From Bradyrhizobium sp. (GTDB taxonomy: Bacteria; Pseudomonadota; Alphaproteobacteria; Rhizobiales; Xanthobacteraceae): 64,000 nt of DNA. Made by a program: the position numbers and the translations under genes. Under the pieces are notes generated by a model that saw only the letters and a program-made list of their open reading frames with translations, was not told the origin of the DNA and did not search any database. Positions 8,793 to 17,790 of the stretch are shown here, piece by piece (the first letter of the stretch is position 1; each line of letters starts with the position of its first letter). The stretch is from positions 38,357 to 102,356 of the forward strand of contig NZ_DAHUXJ010000053.1 of the NCBI RefSeq assembly GCF_027307225.1. The letters run 5' to 3'.

Positions 8793-8975
8793 ATGATTTC
8801 CGGATTTCACGAGAACGCCATCGACGAAATCGTCGCCCGGTGCAATGGCGACATTCGCGGTGCCTTGAAGGCGCTTTTGCTGGTGAACGAACAGCTCGAG
8901 GCCGAGCTTGCCGAACTCCACGCCGTGGTGGCCCATGGCGGATCGCGCGGGCCCAAGCGCGGCGTTCTGCATTAG
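8793..8975 (+). CDS. Small conserved-type hypothetical protein (60 aa)
   Basis: A 60-residue soluble, acidic, probably helical protein (MISGFHENAIDEIVARCNGD start; hydrophobic heptad-like stretch ALKALLLVNEQLEAELAELH; basic tail GPKRGVLH). A good GGAGG site lies six bases before the ATG. I recall near-identical small proteins in Bradyrhizobium but cannot name a function. The helical pattern suggests oligomerisation or a protein partner. Confidence 0.7.
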   Translation: MISGFHENAIDEIVARCNGDIRGALKALLLVNEQLEAELAELHAVVAHGGSRGPKRGVLH

Positions 8976-9021
8976 GTGGCTGCGGTCGGCGGACCAGAGC
9001 CTTCTCCAGACCAAGCATTGT

Positions 9022-9663
9022 CTAGATATCGCGGCCTTCCACTTTCTCGCTCAGCGTTCTGACCAGCTCCGGAACCTTGTCGAGATGCGGGTCGACGGCG
9101 AGTGCCTTGCGGAAGGCTTCCAGCGCGTGCTTGTCGTCGCCAAGGTCCTGCATGATCATGCCGAGCCCGGCGAGCGCGCCGAAATGGCGTGGCTCGCGCG
9201 CCAATACCTGCTCGATATCGGCCAGCGAGTGGGCATAGTCGTTCCGCAAATAATAAAGCGTCGCGCGCCGATTCCAGCCTTCGACATAGTCGGGACGCAG
9301 CTTGATGACGGCATCGAGCAGCTGCAGCGCGACATCGGAATTCTGCGCTTCCATCGCCATTTTGGCGCGTGTCATCAGGAGAGCAACCGTATCGCTCGGC
9401 GTATGCAGCCAGATCGCCCAGATCCGCGCCTCGACGTGCTTGGCGCTGGCCTCGTCAGGCGCCGCCTTCAGCGCGCCGAACAGGAAATCCAGCCCACGCG
9501 TGCGGTCGGCCGGGACCTTCGGCAGCTTCGCCGGCGCATCCGGCATCTTCGTTTTGGAACCCGGGTCCTGCGCCAGCGAGGCAATCGGCGTGGCGGCGAC
9601 AATCGCCCCGGCAAGGATAATGGCGAGCCGGCGACGACGCGCGGCGTGGAATCTGATGGCCAT
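9022..9663 (-). CDS. Tetratricopeptide-repeat protein, exported
   Basis: 213 residues: Arg-rich signal sequence (MAIRFHAARRRRLAIILAGA, ending ASLAQ), then about three TPR-like units, clearest as LLDAVIKLRPDYVEGWNRRATLYYL, SLADIEQVLAREPRHFGALAGLG and ALEAFRKALAVDPHLDKVPELV. TPR proteins act as periplasmic scaffolds; no enzyme motif is present. The gene stands alone between a small ORF and rpmJ. Function is unassigned beyond protein-protein binding. Confidence 0.82.
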   Translation of the reverse strand: MAIRFHAARRRRLAIILAGAIVAATPIASLAQDPGSKTKMPDAPAKLPKVPADRTRGLDFLFGALKAAPDEASAKHVEARIWAIWLHTPSDTVALLMTRAKMAMEAQNSDVALQLLDAVIKLRPDYVEGWNRRATLYYLRNDYAHSLADIEQVLAREPRHFGALAGLGMIMQDLGDDKHALEAFRKALAVDPHLDKVPELVRTLSEKVEGRDI

Positions 9664-9800
9664 GCGAAAAGTTTAGACGCAGCAAAAGCCGCTTGCAAAG
9701 CCGCTCGCGTCAAAGACCTGTGATGGGGAAAATGCGGGGAACCGGCCGGATTGTCGGCGTCGATACCGAGCAATCGGTCAGCAGATCAGCGTTGGCGAGA

Positions 9801-9926
9801 TCAGCCCTGGCGCGCTTTGAAGCGGCGCTGGACCTTGTTGATCACGTAGACGCGGCCCTTGCGGCGGACCAGGCGGTTGTTGCGATGGCGACCGCGCAGC
9901 GATTTCAGCGAGTTACGGACCTTCAT
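9801..9926 (-). CDS. rpmJ: 50S ribosomal protein L36 (cysteine-less type)
   Basis: A 41-residue, very basic protein: [17 protein letters not shown] at the N-terminus and [19 protein letters not shown] at the C-terminus, matching the YkgO/C-minus form of L36 that lacks the zinc-ribbon cysteines. This is the usual single L36 of alphaproteobacteria. An AGGA site precedes the ATG by 8 bases. It binds 23S rRNA in the large subunit. The flanks show no other ribosomal genes. The length is too short for most ORF length filters, so it is easily missed. Confidence 0.93.
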   Translation of the reverse strand: MKVRNSLKSLRGRHRNNRLVRRKGRVYVINKVQRRFKARQG

Positions 9927-10166
9927 GGGACAATCCTGATGCGTTGAAAGGCCGTATTCGGCACGATCATCCGGGCGACCTGAGAATGCTCAAGCGACCC
10001 CAAACGGAAAAAAATGGCTTACCCCGCCGGCGGCTTGCCGCCCGGGACGCGCGGTTTCTAAGGCAAACCACGGTCAGATGTCAATCCGGGGCCGGTTTAC
10101 CCCCGAAACGGGCGATCAGGGAACCGAAAAGCACATTTTGGCGCCCGATGGCGGCCCCGCGGAATC

Positions 10167-10181
10167 GTTATATGATATAAC
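10167..10181. promoter_or_regulatory. Perfect palindrome GTTATA-TGA-TATAAC, operator-like
   Basis: A 15-base AT-rich perfect dyad in GC-rich surroundings, 46 bases upstream of the amidohydrolase start and 240 bases from rpmJ. It overlaps the likely promoter region of the amidohydrolase operon. Identity of the regulator is unknown; Zur-like sites of alphaproteobacteria have a similar AT-rich dyad form, but that is only a resemblance. The rest of 9927-10227 shows no other feature. Confidence 0.45.
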
Positions 10182-10227
10182 AATCAAGCAACCGGGCCCG
10201 TAACGGCCGGCTGACGGGAAGGACGCA

Positions 10228-11112
10228 ATGCCCAGCTTGAAACTGCCCAATCTCGACGACGTCGTGGCGATCGACATTCACACCCATGCCGAGGAGCCCT
10301 GCGGGTTGCACGGCGATGACGGCTATGACGATTTCCAGGCGCAGATGGCGGCGTATTTCAAATCGCCGAACGAGCATCCGCCGACGGTCGCGGAAACCGC
10401 AGCGTATTATCGCGCGAAGAAAATCGCCGCCGTGATCTTTCCTGTCGACGCCGAACGTGAGACCGGCTTTCGCCGCTACAGCAATGACGAGATGATCGAG
10501 GCCGTCTCGGCAAATCTCGATGTTCTGATCCCGTTTGCCAGCATCGATCCGCACAAGGGCAAGCTTGGGATGCGCGAAGCGCAGCGCCTGATCGCGGACT
10601 TCGGCATCAGGGGCTTCAAATTCCATCCGACCATGCAGGGCTTCTATCCCAACGACCGCCTGGCCTATCCGCTCTATGAGGCGATCGCTGACGGCGGCGC
10701 GATCGCGCTGTTTCATACCGGCCAGACTGGCGTGGGCAGCGGCATGCCGGGCGGCATGGGCATGCGGCTGAAATATTCCAACCCGATGCACATGGACGAC
10801 GTCGCGGCGGATTTCCCGGATCTGAGGATCATCCTCGCGCATCCGTCCTTCCCCTGGCAGGAGGAGGCCCTGTCGGTCGCGACCCACAAACCGAACGTCT
10901 ATATCGACCTCTCCGGCTGGTCGCCGAAATACTTTCCGCCGATTCTGGTGCGCTACATCAATTCGATTTTGCAGGACAAGATGCTGTTCGGCTCGGACTG
11001 GCCGGTGATCACGCCGGACCGCTGGCTTGCCGATTTCGCCAAGCTCGACATTCGCGACGACATCAGGCCAAAAGTGCTAAAGGAAAACGCGCGAAAACTG
11101 TTGAATATCTAG
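10228..11112 (+). CDS. Amidohydrolase family protein
   Basis: 294 residues of the amidohydrolase-2 (TIM barrel) family: metal ligands in DIHTHAE at the N-terminus, GFKFHPTMQGF and LFHTGQTG in the middle, ILAHPSFPW, and the catalytic Asp in LFGSDWPVI near the C-terminus. Relatives are decarboxylases or hydrolases of aromatic and lactone acids (the gamma-resorcylate/ACMS decarboxylase group). Ribosome site GGAAGGA. It heads an apparent operon with a HAD dehalogenase and a YbaK-type deacylase. The precise substrate is not readable from sequence. Confidence 0.85.
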   Translation: MPSLKLPNLDDVVAIDIHTHAEEPCGLHGDDGYDDFQAQMAAYFKSPNEHPPTVAETAAYYRAKKIAAVIFPVDAERETGFRRYSNDEMIEAVSANLDVLIPFASIDPHKGKLGMREAQRLIADFGIRGFKFHPTMQGFYPNDRLAYPLYEAIADGGAIALFHTGQTGVGSGMPGGMGMRLKYSNPMHMDDVAADFPDLRIILAHPSFPWQEEALSVATHKPNVYIDLSGWSPKYFPPILVRYINSILQDKMLFGSDWPVITPDRWLADFAKLDIRDDIRPKVLKENARKLLNI

Positions 11113-11168
11113 CCGGCCGCGCGCTATCGGGACTTCTCCGATAACAAGGATAAAAGGGAGAACATCCC

Positions 11169-11909
11169 ATGACGATCAAAGCCGTCGTCTTCGACGCCTA
11201 TGGCACGCTCTATGACATCCAATCGGTGGCCGCGGTCACCGAAGACGCTTTTCCCGGATATGGCGACATCATCACGCAAATCTGGCGCGTCAAGCAGCTG
11301 GAGTATTCCTGGATGCGCTCGCTGATGCGGCGCTATGAGGATTTTTCCGTCATCACGAAGGAATCCCTCGCCTATTCGATCCGCGTGCTCGGGCTGAAAC
11401 ACGATGCGGGCGCCTTCGACCGCATCATGGACAAATATCTGCACCTCGATCTTTATTCCGATGCGCTGACGACGCTCGCCGCGTTGAAGGGCAGGAAACT
11501 CGCCATTCTCTCCAACGGCTCGAGCGACATGCTCAACGCGCTGGTGAAAAACACCGGGCTCGATCGCGTTCTCGATGCGACCATCAGTGTCGATCAGAAG
11601 CGCATCTTCAAGCCGGCGCCGGAAGCCTACACGCTGATCGAAACAGAATTGGCTGTGCGGCCAAACGAGGTTCTGTTCGTCTCCTCCAATCCGTGGGACG
11701 CTTGTGGCGCCAAATCCTTTGGACTAAACGTTGCATGGATCGAGCGGGTGACGCCGGAAGCGATGGCGCTCGCCTGCGTCAACAGCGACGTCGTCGCTCC
11801 GCTCACCATGTTCAAGGCGTTGCGAACCCAGATGGACGAACTTGGCGTCGCGCCCGATCACCGCGTCCACGCTCTGTCCGAATTGCCCAAGCTTGCCTCT
11901 GATCCATGA
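11169..11909 (+). CDS. Haloacid dehalogenase, type II
   Basis: 246 residues. HAD motif I is FDAYGTLYD (nucleophile Asp), motif II is ILSNGSSDML, and motif III/IV lie in KRIFKPAPEAY and FVSSNPWDACGAK; this SSNPWD form is typical of L-2-haloacid dehalogenases rather than phosphatases. It hydrolyses 2-haloacids with inversion or a related substrate. GGGAG precedes the ATG. Its last four bases overlap the next gene (ATGA), implying coupled translation. Confidence 0.88.
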   Translation: MTIKAVVFDAYGTLYDIQSVAAVTEDAFPGYGDIITQIWRVKQLEYSWMRSLMRRYEDFSVITKESLAYSIRVLGLKHDAGAFDRIMDKYLHLDLYSDALTTLAALKGRKLAILSNGSSDMLNALVKNTGLDRVLDATISVDQKRIFKPAPEAYTLIETELAVRPNEVLFVSSNPWDACGAKSFGLNVAWIERVTPEAMALACVNSDVVAPLTMFKALRTQMDELGVAPDHRVHALSELPKLASDP

Positions 11910-12361
11910 GCCTTGAATCCGTCCGCGCTTTCTTCGTCGAGAACGCTCCAGAAATCGCCGTGATCGAATCGCCGACGAGTTCGGCCACGGTGGCGCTCGC
12001 CGCCGAAGCCTACGGCGTCGAGCCGGCGCGAATCGCCAAGACGCTGAGCTTGAGGGTCGGCGACCAGGTGATCCTGATCGTCGCCAGCGGCACCTCGCGA
12101 ATGGACAACAAGAAAGTAAAGGCGCGCTTCGGCGGCAAGCCGAAGATGCTTGGTCTCGAAGAGGTCGCCCACATCACCGGGCACGAAGTCGGCGGCGTTT
12201 GCCCGTTCGGACTGAAGACGCCGTTGCCCGTGTATTGCGACATTTCGCTAAAAGCATTTGATGAAGTGGTGCCGGCGGCCGGCTCGATTCACAGCGCGGT
12301 TCGCATCGCCCCGCTACGCATGGCCGAGCTTGTCGCCGCCGAGTGGATTGACGTGTGCTGA
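11906..12361 (+). CDS. YbaK/EbsC-family aminoacyl-tRNA deacylase
   Basis: 151 residues, full length for the stand-alone YbaK/ProX editing domain. Visible family features are the LAAEAYGVEPARIAKTL start of the fold, the conserved lysine region MDNKKVKARFG and the GHEVGGVCPFGL substrate-loop motif. These proteins hydrolyse mischarged Ala- or Cys-tRNA(Pro) or related products. Overlaps the HAD gene by four bases, so made as part of the amidohydrolase operon. Confidence 0.88.
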   Translation: MSLESVRAFFVENAPEIAVIESPTSSATVALAAEAYGVEPARIAKTLSLRVGDQVILIVASGTSRMDNKKVKARFGGKPKMLGLEEVAHITGHEVGGVCPFGLKTPLPVYCDISLKAFDEVVPAAGSIHSAVRIAPLRMAELVAAEWIDVC

Positions 12362-12408
12362 CGCCGCCGTCCGGCATGTTCCGGGCGATCAGGCAAGCAA
12401 ATGCGACG

Positions 12409-12741
12409 CTATTGATACTGATATTGATATTGATAGCGCCGCAGCGGAGGCGCCGGCTGCGGCAGACTTTGCGGCGGCGGGTTGGCGGCAGGCGGCGTAT
12501 TGGCGCTGTCGCTCGATTCAAACACGGCACGACATGGCGCGCTAAGCTGTACGGTGTTCGCCTGCAAACAGGCCACGATCCGATTCTCGTCAGGTATAGC
12601 GGCGCCGCACAGCCGGAGCACATCCGGCGTGCAGGCCATCTGCTCCTGCATGGTTCCGCGATGCTGCGCGACGGCAGTTCCGCTCATCATCGCGGCCGCC
12701 AAACCCACGGCAAAAATCCGGAGAATTTGCTGCTTTTGCAT
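12409..12741 (-). CDS. Small exported Cys-containing protein with (Tyr-Gln) repeat tail
   Basis: 110 residues. A signal peptide (AVGLAAAMMSGTAVAQ) is followed by a domain with four cysteines (ACTPDVLRLCG, IVACLQAN, SAPCRAVF), the spacing of the small cysteine-rich repeat proteins found in rhizobia. The C-terminus is Pro-rich and ends in YQYQYQYQ, encoded by a short tandem DNA repeat. A GAGGAGGAAGGGG ribosome site supports the start. Periplasmic; function unknown. Convergent with the YbaK gene. Confidence 0.7.
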   Translation of the reverse strand: MQKQQILRIFAVGLAAAMMSGTAVAQHRGTMQEQMACTPDVLRLCGAAIPDENRIVACLQANTVQLSAPCRAVFESSDSANTPPAANPPPQSLPQPAPPLRRYQYQYQYQ

Positions 12742-12869
12742 GGCGCCCCTTCCTCCTCAGCAAATAAGCATTTGCCCGGCCGAACCGGTTCACTCAGCGA
12801 AGCAAATCAATGAGGCCGGGACTGGTTCGTTTCAAACAACAAAATGTGAGCGAGCAAACAAGCGCTGTC

Positions 12870-13859
12870 TTATTCCACTCGGCCGATGCGCTTGACCGCC
12901 GCAACCAGACGCGCGCTATCGGCCTCGACGAATTTCGAGAATTCCGGCGCGTCCATGTAAGCGACCGGACTGCCGGCGGTCTCGAACGTCTTGATCACTT
13001 CAGGACGCTTGACCGCTTCAGCCATCGCCACACGTAACCTGATCATGATCGGATCCGGCAGAGCCTTCTGCGCAAACAGCCCGGCCCAGATGTAGAACTC
13101 GACATCCTTGTAGCCACGCTCCTTGAAGGTCGGGAGATCGGGAAAGCTGGCGATGCGTTCCGCGCCCCAGTTGGCGAGCACACGCATCTTGCCGCCATCG
13201 ACCAGCTGTTTGAGCGTTCCAGGCGCCGAGGCCAGCGCGTCAACCGTTCCCGACATGAGCGCATTGAGCGCGGGAGCCGCGCCACGAAACGGAATGTGCT
13301 GGAGCTTGATGCCGGCAGAGGCTGCAAACATCTCCATGGCAACATGCAGCGTGCCGTAGGGACCGGACGAGCCGTAGCGGATTTCACCCGGACGCTTTTT
13401 TGCATCCTCGACGAAGTCCTCCAGCGTCTTCCATGGCGCCGAGGCTTGTATCGCGAGCAAGGTGGGATCGGCGAGCACGCGCGCAATCGGGGTCAACTGT
13501 GAGACTTCATAGACAGGCCGCCGGTCGAACAGACGATCGGCCTCGGGCAGCACTGCCAGCGACGACAACGTCATCAGGAGCGTGTAGCCGTCGGGCTCGG
13601 CGCGTGCGGCGGCCGCATTGCCGATGGCGCCGCCCGCCCCGCCCGCGCGGTTGTCGACGATGACGGACTTGCCGAGAATGTTTTCCAGCGCCAGCGCCAC
13701 CGGGCGCGCCGCCAGATCGGCCTGCCCACCGGCGGGAAACGGCACGATCATGGAGATCGTATGCGCCGGCCATCCCATCGCCACCATCGCGGACGCCGGC
13801 CGTGCGGCGGACAGAAGCGGCAACGCCGCGGTGGCTTTCAGCAATTCACGCCTGTTCAT
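12870..13859 (-). CDS. Tripartite tricarboxylate transporter substrate-binding protein (Bug family)
   Basis: 329 residues, the family length. Twin-arginine-like leader MNRRELLKATAALPLLSAAR ends at ASA; the mature protein shows Bug hallmarks: WPAHTISMIVPFPAGGQADLAAR, VDNRAGGAGGAIGNAAAARAEPDGYTLLM, and the ligand-loop IPFRGAAPALNALMSGTVDA. It binds a carboxylate in the periplasm. No TctA/TctB membrane partners lie next to it, so it is one of the orphan Bug receptors that are numerous in these genomes. Confidence 0.9.
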   Translation of the reverse strand: MNRRELLKATAALPLLSAARPASAMVAMGWPAHTISMIVPFPAGGQADLAARPVALALENILGKSVIVDNRAGGAGGAIGNAAAARAEPDGYTLLMTLSSLAVLPEADRLFDRRPVYEVSQLTPIARVLADPTLLAIQASAPWKTLEDFVEDAKKRPGEIRYGSSGPYGTLHVAMEMFAASAGIKLQHIPFRGAAPALNALMSGTVDALASAPGTLKQLVDGGKMRVLANWGAERIASFPDLPTFKERGYKDVEFYIWAGLFAQKALPDPIMIRLRVAMAEAVKRPEVIKTFETAGSPVAYMDAPEFSKFVEADSARLVAAVKRIGRVE

Positions 13860-13959
13860 CGGCTATTTCCCCCGGATGTTGTTTTTCTGGTCGATTGATA
13901 GCACCAACCGCGGCGCCGTGAGAACAACGTCCTCTCCGTTCGGCCGAAATCGAGCCGGC

Positions 13960-14892
13960 CTACCGCGAGGCGCGCCGCGCGGTCTTCAAGCGATTTGCGC
14001 TGCCGAAATGCGCGGCCAGGAAATCTCCCAGCGCCTCGACGCGCGCGGGGCGCGGACCGCCCGGCGGGGTTATTAGATGCACGGCGCCTTCGGGCTGTGA
14101 CCAGCCGTCCAGAATGGCTTCGACCTCGCCGGAGCGGATCGTCTCGCCCGCGATGAAATCCGGCAGATCGGCGATGCCGAGGCCCGCGATGATCGCCGGC
14201 AGCAAGGCTTCGCCGTTGTTGACGCGAAGCGGGCCCGCAGGGCGCACGCTCACCTGCTCGTCCTTCGCGTTGCTGTAGTGCCAGACGTCAGCGGTCGACA
14301 GATACGCGTAGCCGAAGCATTTGTGTTGCGCGAGATGCATCGGATGCGTCGGCCGGCCATACCGCTTCAGATAGGACGGCGCCGCAACCGTATGACGCGG
14401 CACCGCGCACAGCCTGCGCGCTATCAGCGATGAATCCGGCAGCCGCGCAATGCGCAAGGCGGCGTCAAAGCCCTCGCCGATCAGATCCACCATGGCGTCG
14501 CTGAGGTGCAGGTCGATTGAGACGTCGGGATAGGCCTTGAGAAATTGCGGGAGGATCGGCGCCACCGCTTTCACCCCGAACGTCATCGGCACCGCGAGGC
14601 GAACGAGCCCACGCGGCGAAACCGACTGGGCGAGCGCCTCGTTCTCCACCGCTTCGCCATCCGCCAGCAGGCGCTGCGCGCGCGCCGACAATTTCTGGCC
14701 GGCGTCGGTCAGCGCCAGCCGACGCGAGGTACGGTTGAAGAGCCGCGCGCCGAGCCGCTCTTCAAGCCGGCTGACCGCCTTGGAGACGGTGGCCTTGGAC
14801 AGCGCCAGTTCGCCGGCAGCCGCCGCGAATGAACGTAGCTCGACGACCTTCGCGAAAATCGCCAGCGCCTCGAAGTCGGGAAGTTTCGCCAT
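13960..14892 (-). CDS. LysR-family transcriptional regulator
   Basis: 310 residues. The N-terminal winged helix-turn-helix (FAKVVELRSFAAAAGELALSKATVSKAVSRLEERLGARLFNRTSR) is textbook LysR; the C-terminal co-inducer domain starts near LVRLAVPMTFG. The start is chosen for the GAGGGAAAG site before ATG at 14892; a further start 13 codons upstream would run into the operator region. It is divergent from the pirin gene and probably controls it and itself through the dyads between them. Confidence 0.9.
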   Translation of the reverse strand: MAKLPDFEALAIFAKVVELRSFAAAAGELALSKATVSKAVSRLEERLGARLFNRTSRRLALTDAGQKLSARAQRLLADGEAVENEALAQSVSPRGLVRLAVPMTFGVKAVAPILPQFLKAYPDVSIDLHLSDAMVDLIGEGFDAALRIARLPDSSLIARRLCAVPRHTVAAPSYLKRYGRPTHPMHLAQHKCFGYAYLSTADVWHYSNAKDEQVSVRPAGPLRVNNGEALLPAIIAGLGIADLPDFIAGETIRSGEVEAILDGWSQPEGAVHLITPPGGPRPARVEALGDFLAAHFGSANRLKTARRASR

Positions 14893-14914
14893 CTTTCCCT
14901 CAAGTTCACAAATG

Positions 14915-14938
14915 GAAACGATATGTTTCAATTGTTTC
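14915..14938. promoter_or_regulatory. Dyad GAAAC-N5-GTTTC plus a third GTTTC half-site, likely LysR operator
   Basis: A perfect inverted repeat GAAAC-GATAT-GTTTC at 14915-14929 and another GTTTC at 14934-14938, placed between the divergent LysR and pirin starts (23 bases from the first, 63 from the second). Dyads of about 15 bases with short AT-rich centres in such a divergent gap are the usual LysR recognition sites. Confidence 0.55.
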
Positions 14939-15001
14939 TATTTATGCATGGATGGGGCAGGCTTATCCAGAGCCTCATGTGAACTTCAAAGGGAGACCCC
15001 C

Positions 15002-15700
15002 ATGCTTGAACTTCGACCCTTCAACCGGCTTGGCGCCGCCGACCACGGCTGGCTCAAGGCCAAGCACCACTTCTCGTTCGGATCGCACTACGATCCGGAA
15101 AATATGGGCTTTGGTGCGCTACGCGTGTGGAACGACGACGAGATTGCGCCCAACACCGGCTTTCCCGCCCATCCGCACGCCAACATGGAAATCATCACCT
15201 ATGTGCGGGAAGGCGCGATCACCCATCAGGACAGCCTCGGCAACAAGGGCCGCACCGAGGCCGGTGATGTCCAGGTGATGAGCGCCGGAAACGGCATTCG
15301 CCATTCCGAATATAATCTCGAGGCCAAGCCGACCCGGCTCTTCCAGATCTGGATCGAGCCGACCCGAGAAGGCGGCGCACCGACCTGGGGCTCCAAGCCA
15401 TTTCCGAAGGCGGATCGCTCCGGCCAGTTCGTGGCGATCGCGAGCGGACAGGAGGGCGACGACGACGCGCTGCCGATCCGGGCCGATGCACGCGTATTGG
15501 CCGCCACGTTGAAGGCCGGCGAGAGCGCGCACTACACGCCGAGCAAGGCGCGGCACCTTTATCTCGTGCCCGCCGCCGGCAAGCTCGACGTCAACGGCGT
15601 CAGCGTCAATGCACGCGATGGCATCGCCATTCGCGACGAGGCGAAGCTGACCATCACCGCGCTCGAGGATTCCGAACTCGTACTGGTCGACGCCGCATAA
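15002..15700 (+). CDS. Pirin family protein
   Basis: 232 residues with the bicupin pirin fold: metal-binding histidines in [29 protein letters not shown], the core [13 protein letters not shown], and the C-terminal cupin ending in [13 protein letters not shown]. The start is the ATG after GGGAG, 109 bases from the divergent LysR gene. Pirins of this group (YhaK/YhhW-like) are iron-dependent quercetinase-type or redox-sensing proteins. A WrbA quinone reductase lies downstream in the same direction, which fits a quinone or oxidative stress role. Confidence 0.9.
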   Translation: MLELRPFNRLGAADHGWLKAKHHFSFGSHYDPENMGFGALRVWNDDEIAPNTGFPAHPHANMEIITYVREGAITHQDSLGNKGRTEAGDVQVMSAGNGIRHSEYNLEAKPTRLFQIWIEPTREGGAPTWGSKPFPKADRSGQFVAIASGQEGDDDALPIRADARVLAATLKAGESAHYTPSKARHLYLVPAAGKLDVNGVSVNARDGIAIRDEAKLTITALEDSELVLVDAA

Positions 15701-15899
15701 ACGCCAGTCGAGATGCGCGGGTCAAGGCGCGAAGCACGTCTTCGTCCAAATGGCCCGCGCATCCATCTTCCGTGAAGAACCGTTTTGCAGATCGACGGAC
15801 TGCCAGGATTTCGGATTAGCAACGGCTTCGGTCCCGACACCCGTTCCGCCGGGCAATGACGCCTTCGACCCCCTACCCTCATCCCGCAAGGAGACCACC

Positions 15900-16499
15900 A
15901 TGACCAAAGTTCTCGTGCTTTATTATTCCGCCTACGGCCACATCGAGAAAATGGCCGAAGCGGTAGCCGAAGGCGCCCGCGAGGCCGGCGCTACCGTCGA
16001 CATCAAGCGCGTTCCCGAACTGGTGCCCGCCGACGTCGCCAAGGCTTCGTACTACAAGGTCGACCAGGCTGCGCCGGTTGCCAAAATCGACGACCTCACC
16101 AATTACGATGCGATCATCGTCGGCACCGGAACGCGCTTCGGCCGCATGTCCTCGCAGATGGCGAATTTCCTCGACCAGGCCGGCGGCCTGTGGGCCAAGG
16201 GCGCACTGCACGGCAAGGTCGGCGGCGCCTTCAGCTCCACGGCGACCCAGCATGGCGGCCAGGAAACCACGCTGTTTTCGATTATCACCAACCTGCTGCA
16301 TTTTGGCATGGTCGTCGTCGGCCTGAACTATGGCTTTGGCGGCCAGATGAGGCTCGACGAGGTGACGGGCGGCGCGCCCTATGGCGCCACCACGATCACT
16401 GGCGGCGACGGCAGCCGGCAGCCGTCCGAAAACGAACTCGCAGGCGCCCGCTACCAGGGCCGCGCGATCGCAGAGACCGCAAAGAAGCTGCACGGCTGA
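15900..16499 (+). CDS. wrbA: NAD(P)H:quinone oxidoreductase, WrbA type
   Basis: 199 residues, full length. FMN phosphate loop [12 protein letters not shown], the flavin-contact segments [15 protein letters not shown] and [14 protein letters not shown], and the WrbA tail [22 protein letters not shown] are all present. It carries out two-electron reduction of quinones to limit semiquinone radicals. AAGGAG precedes the ATG. It follows the pirin gene by 199 bases and may share its induction. A GC-rich inverted repeat (16504-16538) follows but has no T run. Confidence 0.93.
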   Translation: MTKVLVLYYSAYGHIEKMAEAVAEGAREAGATVDIKRVPELVPADVAKASYYKVDQAAPVAKIDDLTNYDAIIVGTGTRFGRMSSQMANFLDQAGGLWAKGALHGKVGGAFSSTATQHGGQETTLFSIITNLLHFGMVVVGLNYGFGGQMRLDEVTGGAPYGATTITGGDGSRQPSENELAGARYQGRAIAETAKKLHG

Positions 16500-16562
16500 A
16501 GCGAGGGGGCGGCAATCCGTTGTCAGGAAGGCCGCCCCGTCAAATGGAATTGCGCGACGCTT

Positions 16563-17789
16563 CTACGGGGTGACGCCGACGGCGCGAACCGGAGCAGCCA
16601 AACGGCGCGCTCGCGATTGCCGGAAGCGCGCGAACAATTTCTGTCCCGGCCGCTCAATCAGATAGTAGCTGACACTGGCGACCGCGACGAGCATGACAAG
16701 AAAAAGGATGGTGACCAATATCGGCAAGACATGACCGCCCAGCACGATCAACTTGCCGGCCTCACCTCCCAGCGCGGAGCTGACGCCTTCCGTGGTAGTC
16801 AGAACCCACCCGGTCTTCTTCTCCACGATCGACACGGCCCGATCGACAAAGTTGAAGATGATGAACGCCTGCCACATGTAGATCGAATACGAAACCTTGC
16901 CGAGCCAGTCGTTGAGCTTGTTCGACATCAGGCGCGAAACCGGTCCGGCCTCGAAAGCGAACACGAAAACTGCGGTCGCAAACACCAGCGGCGCAAAGAA
17001 CGAATATCCGCTGCGCCCCGCCGATGACACGTACTCCACGATAACGATCAGCATCGCCAGTTCGGGGAACCTGGAATCAAGCATGGTTTTGGGCGTGATC
17101 CGAAAAAGCCGATATGTCAGATGTCCGACCAGGAAGCCGTAGAGGCACCTGGCAAATCCGAAATCATAGCTCGCGTCCATTCCATGCTTGGCGAACAGAA
17201 CGAGGATCGAAACGCTGGCGGCCAGCACGGCCACGACCACAACCATGGACGCAAAACGAAACCGCGCGAGCCATGTCGAGCTGAAGACCAGAACGCTGCC
17301 GAATACCAGATAGGTCCAGAACTCGGCGCAAATGCTCCAGCTCGGCGGATTCCAGGTCAAATGCTGAACGAGTCCGAAGGACTGCCCGAACCCCAGATTG
17401 AGTGGAATGGTACCCAGTGAATTGGTGCCGGTGAACGGTGGCAGATAGAACGAAGCGCCGCGCGCGGCGAGCACGGCTTTGCCGCTTTCGGCTGCCAGAA
17501 ACGCCAGCAGGACAATCACGTGAAGCGGCCAGAGCCGGCCGAACCTCCGGATTGCGAATGCACCCAAATCGTCGAGCGTCTTGATCCGATCGCCGTAGCT
17601 GTAGGTGATGACGAAACCGCTCAGCACAAAAAAGAAGTCGACAAAGAGATAGCCGTTGCGAACGAAATTGAGCGGATAAATCGCGCTGTACAGATTGAGG
17701 TGAAACAGGGCCACCAGCAGCGCGGCAACCCCGCGCCAGCTATCGAGCACCCGGAAGTGCAGCTTTGCCGTTTCCACCGATGAAGTCAT
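16563..17789 (-). CDS. Acyltransferase 3 family membrane protein (polysaccharide O-acylation)
   Basis: 408 residues with about ten membrane helices. The N-terminal LDSWRGVAALLVALFHLNLYS contains the conserved Arg and His of the acyltransferase-3 (OafA/ExoZ/NodX) family, and LFVDFFFVLSGFVITYSYGDRI is the second family motif. It transfers acetyl or other short acyl groups to sugars of surface polysaccharides at the inner membrane. Start chosen for GAGGAATGAA before the ATG. It is one base after the CelD-like gene stop, so the two are translationally linked; first of the exopolysaccharide locus genes. Confidence 0.9.
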   Translation of the reverse strand: MTSSVETAKLHFRVLDSWRGVAALLVALFHLNLYSAIYPLNFVRNGYLFVDFFFVLSGFVITYSYGDRIKTLDDLGAFAIRRFGRLWPLHVIVLLAFLAAESGKAVLAARGASFYLPPFTGTNSLGTIPLNLGFGQSFGLVQHLTWNPPSWSICAEFWTYLVFGSVLVFSSTWLARFRFASMVVVVAVLAASVSILVLFAKHGMDASYDFGFARCLYGFLVGHLTYRLFRITPKTMLDSRFPELAMLIVIVEYVSSAGRSGYSFFAPLVFATAVFVFAFEAGPVSRLMSNKLNDWLGKVSYSIYMWQAFIIFNFVDRAVSIVEKKTGWVLTTTEGVSSALGGEAGKLIVLGGHVLPILVTILFLVMLVAVASVSYYLIERPGQKLFARFRQSRARRLAAPVRAVGVTP

Positions 17790-17790
17790 T

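Noticed and set aside
16504..16538. Terminator after wrbA
   Set aside because: An inverted GGGGCGGC/GCCGCCCC pair exists but has a long loop and no T run.
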